Assembly (NCBI RefSeq): GCF_050947875.1 | Contig: NC_134569.1 | Span: forward strand, 37,928,277 to 37,992,276 | Length of the DNA: 64,000 nucleotides | Source of the DNA: Dermacentor variabilis | Taxonomy: Eukaryota; Arthropoda; Arachnida; Ixodida; Ixodidae | Direction of reading: 5' to 3' | Part shown: in pieces, positions 32,659 through 42,481 of the stretch | Layout of the letters: every line of letters starts with the position of its first letter | Position numbering within the stretch: the first letter of the stretch is position 1 | The notes under the pieces: model-generated | Told to the model about the DNA's origin: nothing | Seen by the model: only the letters and a program-made list of their open reading frames with translations | The model's database searches: none | Position numbers and translations under genes: made by a program

Positions 32659-35520
32659 ATGTCCGCGTATTTTTCAACTAACCAATTAAATGAACTAAAA
32701 ACTAATAGTTCATGCTCGGCCGTTCATTTCAACGCACGAAGTTTGCGGAAACACTATGACGACTTTAATTCCCTTCTGTCAACGCTCTCTTTTCGATTTA
32801 CCATCATTAGCTTTACTGAGACTTGGCTCTGCAATGACGACAAAAACTTATTTTCCTTCCCTTCTTACTCAGCCGAATACTGTCATAGACAAACTAGCAG
32901 TCATGGTGGTGTGGCCGTTTACGTATCATCACATCTTAGCTATAAACGTCGTCATGACCTCGACTTAAAGCTAACTAACTGTGAATCTGTTTGGTTAGAA
33001 TTCAATCATCCTTTTCTTCAGGCTGATAACAGAAACTTTATTTTTGGTTGCATTTACAGATCACCGTCTTCATCTTACATTGACTTTTGTTCTGCCCTCG
33101 ATCAATCCCTAGAGAAACTATCATTTATTAACAAGAATGTAGTTATTATGGGCGATATCAATATAAACCTTCTGGATGACACTTCCCCTACTTGCTCCCT
33201 TTATAGCAACTGTTTTCAGAGTTACGGTTTTGAATGTTTGGTAACGCTACCTACTCGTTGTAATAAGATAAATGAGGGCACACTACTAGATCATGCGCTA
33301 AGCAACATGACGTCACCGCCAGAGGCTGGTATCCTTGATGTCGACATAACAGAGCATTATCCTATCTTTATTTTCCTCAACTCAGAGCCGCAGTCACCCA
33401 CTATTTCATACTTCAGCTACGTACTGAACAAAGATGCCTTTTTGGAATCTGTGACTACAACTGACTGGTCTGCTGTCCTTGAAAATAATGATCCGCAAGA
33501 AGCCTTTTCTCAGTTCTCCGCAATTTTGTTATCATTAATCGATTCGCATACCGTCAAGAAAAAATGCAAGAAAATCCTCTCCCTTCCTCAAAACCCTTGG
33601 TTAAATGCTAGCATACTAGCCAATATGCGGAAACGTGACAACCTATATAAAAAAACTAAAAGGCAACCTTTTAATGTCGCCCTCTCTGCACGATACAAAA
33701 AATTTTGCAACGCACTCAACAGCAAAATAAAGAATGCGAGGAAGACCTACTATGAGCACAAACTTGGTCAGTCTGGCAGCAACTCGAGGCAAAAGTGGCA
33801 AGTTTTAAATTCATTTTTGCGCAGAAATGAACAACTCTCATTCATCGATACCATCACAAACGATCACATTACATATGATCAACCATTTCAGATAGCAAGA
33901 GCGTTCAGTGATGCCTTTTTTCCGGACAAACCAGTCATCAGTAGCCGTCCTTTGTCACTGAATCGTGTGCCGCATTCATTTTTTCTTTACCCTACAACTC
34001 CCCATGAGGTTCTTGATGTCATTCGCAAGCTGAAAGTAACCAGTGCCGGTCTTGATAATATTCATCCTAGTAACATAAAACTAATTGCTCATCTCATATG
34101 TGATGTTTTATGTTTTATTATCAATTTAATATTCAGGACCGGCATTTTTCCATCTGGCCTGAAACGAGCAAAGGTAATTCCAGTTTTTAAGAGAGGCGAT
34201 CGTTCTTTACTAACAAATTACCGCCCAATATGTATACTTCCATTCTTTAGTAAAGTGATTGAAAAGTTGACTGTTACTCGATTAACCAATTACCTGTCTA
34301 AATTTAATATTCTTTCCAATTCTCAGTATGGTTTTCGTCCTGGCTATTCAACCGACCTTGCACTTATCTTCCTAACGGATCGCTTAAAAGAAGCTATTGA
34401 TAAAGGGTTTTTTGCTGGTTCAGTTCTTATTGATTTTACGAAAGCTTTTGACACTCTTAACCATCACATTTTGTTTTTAAAGTTGGAAGCTCTAGGCATA
34501 ACTGGGCCAGCGCTAATGTTACTACGAACCTACCTGCAGGATAGACATAACATAGTTAAAATTTCTAATGTTTTTTCGGAAGCCAAGGTTACTAACCTAG
34601 GGGTACCGCAGGGTTCTATTCTGGGACCTTTATTATTTTTAATTTACATTAACGATCTGCCTGACTGTCTAACATCCTCACAATGTGTGTTGTACGCCGA
34701 CGACACAACCATAATTAACTACGATAAAAATATTTCGTCCTTAGTTACTAAACTAAATAATGACTTGGCTAAGGTTACAAACTGGTGTATAGATAATAAT
34801 CTTGTTATTAATCCCTCGAAAACCAAGTTTATTGTATTTAATTCCCCCCAGAAACCATTTTGTTCAGTTCCATTGCTGATTCTTGGTTCCCATATAATCC
34901 CTTCTAGCACTCATTGCTCATTCTTAGGGGTAGAACTAGATTCTAACCTCAAGTTTCATCATCATATCTCGAATATCAAAAAGAAAGTTGCTTACGGCAT
35001 TCGGTTATTAATTAGAGCCCGCCAATTTTTTAACTGTTCTACACTTGTGTCACTATATTACGCTTTTATACACTCACACATTAACTACTCGTTAATATGT
35101 TGGGGAAATACATACAATACTCACCTCAGTTCACTTCAAACTTTGCAAAACCAAGCAATTAGAATAGTCACCTCTAGTCCCTATGATACTAGCGCTCTCC
35201 CATTGCTACACCGTAATAACATTTTGTCTGTCAAAAAAACTGTGATGTATAATCTGGGTATATTTATTTTTAAGTTATTGAATAATGAAGTTCCTGCATG
35301 TATAATTCCTAAAACCTGCCTGATCAACACTAATGTCACTAGATTTGCTTTGCACAATAATCTAATTTTACCTCAAGTGCGCACCAACTATGGCAAACAA
35401 TCAGTTCATTTTGCTGCCTTTTCATTTTGGAATTCCATACCACTTTGTGTCAAAACTTCGCGTTCAACATCCGTATTTAAAAAACACCTCAAGAACTTTC
35501 TTCTAACAGAAAATATTTAA
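32659..35520 (+). CDS. LINE ORF2: endonuclease and reverse transcriptase, 953 aa, open
   Basis: Endonuclease: HFNARSL (23-29), FTETWL (52-57, catalytic Glu), MGDININLL (164-172), LLDHALSN (209-216) and ITEHYPIF (230-237), where the usual SDH triad is TEH. RT: FKRGDRSLLTNYRPI (510-524), LIDFTKAFDTLNH (590-602, catalytic Asp), GVPQGSILGPLLF (648-660) and YADD (679-682), then the thumb and C-terminal region with LQNQAIRIV. The length is usual for L2/CR1 ORF2. It starts 57 nt after the ORF1 stop and in the same frame as the second part of ORF1. The protein nicks target DNA and copies element RNA there. The D-to-E change in the last endonuclease block may weaken nicking; the RT residues are intact. 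Confidence 0.93.
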   Translation: MSAYFSTNQLNELKTNSSCSAVHFNARSLRKHYDDFNSLLSTLSFRFTIISFTETWLCNDDKNLFSFPSYSAEYCHRQTSSHGGVAVYVSSHLSYKRRHDLDLKLTNCESVWLEFNHPFLQADNRNFIFGCIYRSPSSSYIDFCSALDQSLEKLSFINKNVVIMGDININLLDDTSPTCSLYSNCFQSYGFECLVTLPTRCNKINEGTLLDHALSNMTSPPEAGILDVDITEHYPIFIFLNSEPQSPTISYFSYVLNKDAFLESVTTTDWSAVLENNDPQEAFSQFSAILLSLIDSHTVKKKCKKILSLPQNPWLNASILANMRKRDNLYKKTKRQPFNVALSARYKKFCNALNSKIKNARKTYYEHKLGQSGSNSRQKWQVLNSFLRRNEQLSFIDTITNDHITYDQPFQIARAFSDAFFPDKPVISSRPLSLNRVPHSFFLYPTTPHEVLDVIRKLKVTSAGLDNIHPSNIKLIAHLICDVLCFIINLIFRTGIFPSGLKRAKVIPVFKRGDRSLLTNYRPICILPFFSKVIEKLTVTRLTNYLSKFNILSNSQYGFRPGYSTDLALIFLTDRLKEAIDKGFFAGSVLIDFTKAFDTLNHHILFLKLEALGITGPALMLLRTYLQDRHNIVKISNVFSEAKVTNLGVPQGSILGPLLFLIYINDLPDCLTSSQCVLYADDTTIINYDKNISSLVTKLNNDLAKVTNWCIDNNLVINPSKTKFIVFNSPQKPFCSVPLLILGSHIIPSSTHCSFLGVELDSNLKFHHHISNIKKKVAYGIRLLIRARQFFNCSTLVSLYYAFIHSHINYSLICWGNTYNTHLSSLQTLQNQAIRIVTSSPYDTSALPLLHRNNILSVKKTVMYNLGIFIFKLLNNEVPACIIPKTCLINTNVTRFALHNNLILPQVRTNYGKQSVHFAAFSFWNSIPLCVKTSRSTSVFKKHLKNFLLTENI

Positions 35521-35937
35521 CGTTAACTTCTTTTTTTCTTTTTTTTCTTTTTTTTTCTCTTTTTCTTCACCCTTATTACTTCAAATATTCTGCTATTCTG
35601 ATACCTTTCTTTTTTATTAATAGTCATGTGTATTTCAAAGTTGTTTTGTTGTTGTTTCTACTGTTGCATTTATGGTCATGTATATTTGAAATTCTTTTTT
35701 TTGTGTGTGTGTCTTGCACGTTTGGGTAAAATTACCTTTACTGTTCAATTCGTTTAGCTCATTTGGTTTTACTGCATTTGCTCCTTGCAATTGTATAATT
35801 TCCTTCTTTAGATTTCTTGTAACTAACTCGTAATCTTGTTTTGCATTTCTCCAGTACTTACTTTCTTCCATGTTTGCTTATATATGATTTTAATGTAGTT
35901 CAATTCGTTGCTTTAGAAAGCGCATTTTTATAAATAA

Positions 35938-35976
35938 CAGGAGGTCCCGATACAGTCATTGACTATGGGACCTCCT
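35938..35976 (+). promoter_or_regulatory. LINE 3' stem-loop
   Basis: GGAGGTCCC and GGGACCTCC pair perfectly around an 18-nt loop. It lies about 50 nt before the 3' end of the element. Some LINE families have RTs that recognise a stem-loop near the RNA 3' end; that role is inferred. A similar structure occurs in the fragment at 36657-36785. Confidence 0.75.
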
Positions 35977-36024
35977 TCTGTATATTATTTGTTTTTACAA
36001 CCTGTAATCTATAATGAATAAAAT

Positions 36025-36120
36025 CAATTTCAATTTCGCTCCCATGGAAATGTGGCCGCCGCGGCCGGGATTTGATCCATCAACCTCGTGCTCAGCAGCA
36101 CAACACCATAGCCGCTACGT
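36025..36120 (-). mobile_element. Tick SINE, head part, separated by the full-length LINE
   Basis: On the minus strand: gcggctatggtgttgtgctg, gaggttgatggatcaaatcccgg (B-box region), ccgcggcggccacatttcc and atgggagcga. It continues the SINE at 30945-31073: cacttgca on one side and tttcgctccc on the other rejoin the usual gcatttcgc block. Confidence 0.8.
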
Positions 36121-36536
36121 CAATGCAGGGGGTAGAAAATAAGTGAGTTTCAGTGATAACCATTCCGCAGAAAGTCTAAACGCTTTGAAGTATTTCTTCC
36201 TATGAAATTGCACGCTTCTTTCATATAGGGAAAAGTAGATAATAAGAAAAATATCAGAAATAATGAAGCACGAGAAGCACTACATCCTCAGATCAGCATA
36301 AGTAAGATACACTTTTGTAACCCGACAAAGAATTCATCGTTTCACGTCACAAATATTACCTATACGCTTGCACAAAGTTGCGCCTTCAGAGGTCGTCGTT
36401 AAACATCTCAACCAACTCGAGTTTGAACAAGATTACACCGTATGCAGTACAAACAGGTCACCACCTGCGAAGAATGTCTACGTCTCTGCGCTTACGAACA
36501 CAACGCAACAACAATGCGTACGCACATAAGTTTCGT
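36121..36536. other. No recognisable gene
   Basis: AT-rich spacer between two SINE copies. Confidence 0.5.
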
Positions 36537-36549
36537 AATATGATAGCTA

Positions 36550-36970
36550 CCCGCTGTGGTTGCTCAGTGGCTATGGTGTTAGGCTGCAGAGCACATGGTC
36601 GCAGGATCGCATCCCGGCCACGGCGGCCGTATTTCGATGGGGGCGGAATGCGAAAGCAATTCAATTAAAAAAATTCAATTCAAAAATCAGTTTATTCAAA
36701 CGACTAATGAGAAGTACATGTGAATCATCTGGGCCCTTAGCCTTCTCGGCTAGACTTGGGCCCATGCAGGAAGTGCGAAAAAATAATTATAAACACCCGT
36801 GTAATACACTAACACCCGTAAAATAAACACCCGTAACACCGTAATAAACACCCGTGTACTTAGATTTAGGTGCACGTTAAAGAACTCCAGGTGGTCAAAT
36901 TTCCGGAGTCCTCCACTACGGCATGCCTCATAATCAGAAAGTGGTTTTGGCACGTAAAACCCCATAATTG
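36550..36970 (+). mobile_element. Tick SINE (Ruka-like), split by a LINE tail, near-perfect TSD
   Basis: The head (36550-36656) has ctgtggttgctcagtggcta (A box), gtcgcaggatcgcatcccgg (B-box region) and ccgtatttcgatggggg. The tail (about 36838-36970) has acttagatttaggtgcacg, ggcatgcctcataatcag-type sequence and cacgtaaaaccccata. The flanking duplication is AATATGATAGCTA at 36537-36549 and AATATAATAGCTA at 36971-36983 (12 of 13). The middle is foreign LINE sequence. Confidence 0.88.
36657..36837 (-). mobile_element. Short LINE 3' end inserted in the SINE
   Basis: On the minus strand it carries a stem-loop (GGGCCCAAGTCTAGCC, AGAA, GGCTAAGGGCCC), then TTTGAATAAACTGATTTTTG and a short (AATTG) tail ending at about 36657. 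The layout matches the 3' end of the full-length LINE at 31074-36030: a stem-loop, a spacer, AATAAA-x-TGATTT and a short repeated tail. On the 5' side (36792-36850) the SINE block aaacacccgt is repeated about four times in varied form. Confidence 0.68.
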
Positions 36971-36983
36971 AATATAATAGCTA

Positions 36984-39360
36984 AGCAAACGTTTTCTTCC
37001 GCCAGGGCGAGCATTGCGCTGTTTCGTCTCCGAGGCGCCACTTATTGATCGAAACTGCGCAGCGTATTCAGGAGTTGTTCTTCAAGTTGTATTCCTGTGC
37101 ATGGAAACGGCTTTACTTTTCTTCAAAGAGTCCACCGGTTTGTTCTTTCTTTAGTGCGGCTAGAATATGAGTGAAATTGAATGCGACATGCCAAGTATAG
37201 TATGAAGAGGCGCATGTCGTGCAGATACAACAGCGTTCGACGACACGACGCAGCGTCCGCTCTGAAATTCAGTTAGGCCCCAGCACAGCGAGCCACGGGA
37301 GCTTTGCGAGATATTGACCTCCGGCATCTTGTAAAAGACGACAGCGGCAGTGGATTGGGGAGAGGTCAGCTAAAGGAAGAGGCAGTCCAAACTTAGGACA
37401 CAAATGTCGACAAACAATATTAATTTCTTTTTTATAGCTTTAGTGTCCACATTTTACACTGGGATATAACTTTCCTCCACCAAAAGCGAAATTTCTGAAT
37501 GGTACTCAAAAGTCGCTTTTGAAAGCTGCTTTACTGCGATTTGAGTGCAAGCGACACACGCAAAACACACACTCAAGAAAAATCTACAAACAACCACGAA
37601 TTAGAACGAAACCGTAGGTATGACCGGAGATTTCACTGCGGGAACATAACCGAAAAGAGCCCTCAGACAATTTTTGTCAGTTAATAAAGAAACTTTAGCA
37701 TATGCCGCAGGCATCGAGTTTTCAACCTGCGGGGGAAAGAAGGGGGGAAGTTCGCACCTCATCTTTTTTCACTCGTCCTCCCCCCCCCCCTCTTCACCCT
37801 CTCCGTGCACGCTCCTTGGCAAGAGATATACACAGGCGTAGAGGCAATATATGCAGACATCAGTTTTATTAGATTCTAAAGTCGAGCGAACACGCTAAAA
37901 AGAATGACCGCGTTGTTCTTAAGATATTAAATAAATAAATGAAAAATGAAACTGAAAAGCACGTAAACTCTTGGTAGACAATCATAACGTCCTTAGTCAA
38001 AATGAGAGAAAACACTGGACAATACAAACATTTCCACAATAAGCTAACAATTCAAAAATTAAAAAGTGATTTTAAACTCTTCGTGTCTAAGAAAACTGGG
38101 TAGTACAAACATTTCCACAATAAGCTAACAATATGAAATCTAAAGACAGATTATAAGCTCTTCGCCTTTACAGAAATGTAAACGAACTACCAAACTCTGT
38201 AGAAAACAAAAAGACAAGAAAAAGAAACATAAAGGGCTAGGGCTGTAATATAACGAAGCGACAAAATGCAGATCCTATGGGGAGGGATAAATTAAGGTCA
38301 GGGATCGTGACAGCTTGAACAAAGCTGGCGTATCATACTGTGATGAAGTTTACTGTCATTTTATACAAACGCTACCGCACAATCGAGTATGTGTTTGTAC
38401 GCACAGGTGACCTCTGGATAGACTCGTCCGCGACGTCACTGACATTTATTTTGCGGGGCGAGCTCTTTGTGCCTGTGGAGATCTGCTATGTGATTTAACC
38501 GCGCTTGTCCCATTGTAAAAAGAAAGTAAGTTTTGACGTAACGGAGGCAAGGAGACCCAGGCGAGATATGACGGCTTCCTGTATCGACCGTGCGAAAAGC
38601 TCAGCGGGATGCATCGATGACGAGCTGTCCGAGCAATCTCCCTTTTCTTAAGAGTCCCCCTTTCTGACGAAGTGGCTGTGGGCTAAGTGCGCGTGGACAT
38701 TTCCCGGACGGTACCAGAGCACCTCGTAGAACGGTTTCCAGTGTCTGGCACTCCGCCATGCGCTCAAGATGAGCTTAATGATGTGGAGTTTATTATGGAG
38801 CTCAGAGTCCCATTCACTTCGCTATAAACATTTTATTTATATTCGAAATGATGATGTGTAATCTCTGCGGGGCTTATTTTTTAAACGCAAGTTCAAAGTT
38901 GGTGCTTCGAGTGAAGGGTTTATTTCGGTGCTCACTGGGGGGGGGGGGGGGGGTGAGGGTACGGTTCGAAGACTTAGAAGAGAATGTGCACGAAAGAGAC
39001 ACCTGCACATACGCGTATCAAGTGGCCGTTCATTTGATTCCGCGCAGAGACTTGGAACAGTGGACGTTCGGATAGCTGCCGTTGCCAGGCGGAATCCGTG
39101 ATGGTGAATTGAACCTACAACTTTTGGTGTTTTCATCCTTCTCCTTTGTTGGTGCGAGAAAAATCTATGCAGCCGCGGCAATTTAAGGCTGTCTTGTCCC
39201 TTCAGCGTTTAGGCAACTGTAGCTCTTCAGTAAGGTATCGGACCGGGCTAGCTGGTGTATATACATGATGTTTGACAGTGCGAACTTGGACAAATGACTG
39301 CGAAAGGTTCGGTTCTTGCGAAAGGTCTTTTCTTGTCTCCGTGACAAACGGAGACAAGGG
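36984..39360. other. No recognisable gene; small repeats
   Basis: An 81-bp tandem duplication begins at 38023 (tacaaacatttccacaataa, repeated at 38104). A run of about 17 G lies at 38937-38953. At 39332-39358, CTTGTCTCCGT and ACGGAGACAAG pair perfectly around a 5-nt loop. Otherwise no gene or transposon signal. Confidence 0.6.
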
Positions 39361-40340
39361 ACGCTATAACGTATAACTATTCCAAACTTTTCTATTCAAA
39401 TTCTGTAATCAGCCCTCCGTGATTGGTCAAAAACTTTTTTGGACCACCCCCACTTCACCTCTCTGTCACGCGACGTCATGAAAACTGCGAAAGCTCTCCA
39501 TCCGAGATGGATTGTACACACTGATCATGTATGATTTGACCGAAAAAAAGAAAAATAGCTATTTCTGATTCGACGCCTTTTCGCTATTAGCCCCCGGCTA
39601 TTGGCAAAAACTTTTCGGGCTGCACCCACTTCACCTGCCTGTCACGGGACGTCACAAAACTGCAGTAAGACAACGCGTCAAAGTGACGTGCACGCATTAA
39701 ATATGCATTAATATGCCGAACAAAACTGAATTTTCTTCTGAATAGGTGCAGGCTGCCCCGTTCCGAAAGGAATAAAAGATGGCTGCCGCCGATCGCTCAG
39801 GCGCTGTCTACTCGTATCTGCCGGAGAGCATGGGTTTATTTGCGTATAATAAAGCTTCTTGCGTGGCCGTGTAGCGTTTTCGAGCACTTTCGGCACGTTT
39901 ACGACCTCATTCTGCCAACCCTTCTTTGCTGAGGATCCGTTTTAGCGTCATTCTTAAGCTTCCGTTGCATGCCGCCGCGATTTTAGACCAGCCACCGCAA
40001 GCTAAGTAAGGGAAAGCGGACCAATCGCAGACGCCGGCACCACCTTCTTCATCCGGTTATCGACTTTCAGTGCAGTGGATCGGCCCTATCGGATCCCTCT
40101 CCACTTGAGCGTGCTCCTCGCCTTTTGTCAGTAAATTAGATAAGACAAGCCGCTCAGTGTAAGCAATGCTATTTGTTTTTCAAGCAAAGAAAAGTGACCT
40201 CCTATGAACGAGGAAAGCGTTTGATTGGTCTGTTCAGACAACCCTGCGGGTGACCATCCGGTGCTTGCGTCGGCGGTTACGCAAATTTGACGTCAGGATA
40301 TTGGAATAAAAACTTATTGGAATAGTTTTACATTGTAGGG
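39361..40340. mobile_element. Non-autonomous DNA transposon with imperfect terminal inverted repeats
   Basis: The left end is CTATAACGTATAACTATTCC followed by aaacttttctattcaa. The complement of the right end is CTACAATGTAAAACTATTCC followed by aataagtttttattccaa. The first 20 bases agree at 16 positions, and similarity goes on past a 3-bp gap. About 980 bp lies between the ends without coding capacity. Inside, two diverged direct copies of a tggtcaaaaactttt...cacttcacctctctgtcacg...acgtca block occur at about 39424-39500 and 39600-39665. No target-site duplication could be fixed, so the superfamily is open. Confidence 0.55.
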
Positions 40341-40728
40341 CCCAAGCGCTGACTTACATCTGATTTTAATTTTCGAAAAAACAAACATACATACGGGATG
40401 CACATGCGCGATTTCACCCTTACGCTGGCTCATATGAATGACAGAACATAAACGCTAGACACCAATCAACGTCACGGAGCGGGCCCACCTTTTCTGGCGC
40501 ATCCCAAATGTGATAGCTCATTGGTTGATAGGGCTATTGAAGGCATGCTTACCGCATTGTACTCTTCAATTGCCGCTGCTTATGTTATGAGTCTGGTCTG
40601 GTCTTGCGCGTGCCTAGCAATAGCTATAGTGTCATAAAAGAGAGGTCTTCAACCGCGCTCTGAAAAGTATTGTGCCGAGAAGCCATCCCTGCCCTTCTGA
40701 ATTTTTTGATGGTGCTACCGAAGGCGCA

Positions 40729-40811
40729 CGTTTAGACACCTTCCGGTTTTGCTGCGTGTACGTCTGCCTACATGAGAACATTCTGCCCACATGAGAAGGT
40801 GCCTAAACGTA
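40729..40811. repeat. 16-bp inverted repeat, 51-nt loop
   Basis: ACGTTTAGACACCTTC (40729-40744) and GAAGGTGCCTAAACGT (40796-40811) pair at 15 of 16 positions. Within the loop, catgagaacattctgcccacatgagaa contains a short direct repeat. Function unknown. Confidence 0.75.
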
Positions 40812-40857
40812 GGTTCATAGTACAATGCGTCTTCTACAAGAGGACAAACTCGCCGCG

Positions 40858-41078
40858 CTAGCTAGTGGCTATGGCGTTTCGCTGCTTAAGTCGCGGGTTC
40901 GATGCCAGCCACGACCGCTGCATTTCGATAGAAGCGAAATGCAAAAAAAAAGCTCATGTCCTATAGATTTAGATGCACGTTAAAGCACCGCAGCTGCTCA
41001 AAATAATTCGGTGTTCCCCACTACGCTGTGCCTAAAAATCATGTTTCGATTTTGGCGCATAAAACCACAGAATAGCAT
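40858..41078 (+). mobile_element. Diverged tick SINE (Ruka-like)
   Basis: The head has agctagtggctatggcg and gtcgcgggttcgatgcc (B box), then gcatttcgatagaagcgaaatgc, agatttagatgcacgttaaa and the terminal attttggcgcataaaacc. It is more diverged than the 7084 and 22190 copies. Confidence 0.82.
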
Positions 41079-42185
41079 TTAGTCAAACAGAAAAAAAAAG
41101 ACATACGACCGTAATTGTCTGAGAACACGTGTCGTATGCGAAAGGTAATTAAGAGCCCACATAACGACTCCCTTTCAATTATAAGGCAGAACGGACACGT
41201 GTGCCGGGGACATCGTACAATGGCAAACGGCGTCGATTGATTTCCAAGTTTAGGCATTTTTGTTCCACTGGGGCTGTAAAAAAATGTCTGTCTGGGCGTA
41301 CGCGTCTTTAGTTTTCATTTGTATGATCTTGTTTCACAGGAGCAGCTTGGCTTCTACACGTGCGGCAGTTTCTTCGTTTGGTTCGCAGTCAGTGAACGAA
41401 CAGAGACAATGATTTCTGGAGAACTATGCTGGCGTAGGCAGTGTTTTCAGCATTTGAAAACAGAAGCCTGGTTACAAATTAAGGAACTGCGAGTAATTAT
41501 TTTAATTAGTAAAGAACGGAACAAAAAGATGGAGCGGAATTGGCAGCAAAACATCATCACTGGCCGTTCGTGCACACAGGGATCACTGCGTGATTTCTTT
41601 TGTATACAGTTAAGCACGTCTCTCTCTGAAGGTTGAGAGCCTTCTGTTCCGACACCGTGCTGGGGGTTCTTGTCTTCATCAAGCATCGTTAATCCACAGC
41701 CCAACTGACACATCTATGAATTGCCAGAACAACTGTAGCACCAGCAACATGACAACAGCTACCAACATACTCGATGTTGCGCTGGGGTGGTCTACCGACT
41801 CCAGCGTCACTTATCGCGTCAATGTTCTCGCAACAAGAACTTTCGGTAGAAATACCTTCTGCCGCATATCGAAAGTTACTTGGACTTGCCGAGTGGCCCA
41901 GGACGCGACATTCAAAGCGGCGCTAAGCTGGTTAGTCTCTCATACAATGCATACAGACGGTAGTATTGTAATATGGACGACACAAAAATGAAAAAAAAGA
42001 AGAGGCTCACCGCAAACACAGTAATCATATGCATTACCCAAGGCTACTCAGGCCCAACTTCAGTGTACAGCAAATCATGCAGCAGAATATAACGGACTTT
42101 CTGAACAGGAAAATAATCACGAATTCCGAGTACTGCTTCATGAAGTCTAATAATAGACAAACAGGGCGTTTCTCTCTTTTTTTAT
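41079..42185. other. No recognisable gene
   Basis: Two plus frames of about 90-105 codons are open (41319-41636 and 41716-41991) but match nothing I know and show no domain features. Confidence 0.5.
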
Positions 42186-42481
42186 TTATTTATTTCACAA
42201 TAACCCTAAAGGCCCTCTAGGGAGGGTATTACATAGGGTAAATGTTACATAGGAGAGGTGAACAGTGCGTAATGTAAATACAATGGAAGAACAAAACTGG
42301 GGAAAGATTAATTACAGTGCATCAATGTACAAACGAAAAATAATGATAGTTATCAGTACAGGAACTCTAAATGCTTTGTACAAAATGTGACACTGTCGTG
42401 GAAGCTTGGTTAACGGCGCATTAACAAACAAAAAAATAAAAAATAAATATGTTTACAAATCAGAGAGTCAGACGTGATATA

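Larger units (their letters stand above)
31074..36030 (+). mobile_element. Near-intact full-length L2/CR1-like LINE with tandem 5' monomers
   Basis: About 4.96 kb inserted in a SINE. Order: 266-bp 5' monomers (31076-31660), leader, ORF1 with one frameshift (31806-32601), ORF2 fully open (32659-35520), a T-rich 3' region, a 3' stem-loop (35938-35976), ATGAATAAAATCAATTTCA and a short (CAATTT) tail. No RNase H is present. The RT sequence and the short repeated 3' tail fit the L2/CR1 group. No long target-site duplication is visible, as is common for that group. Confidence 0.88.
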
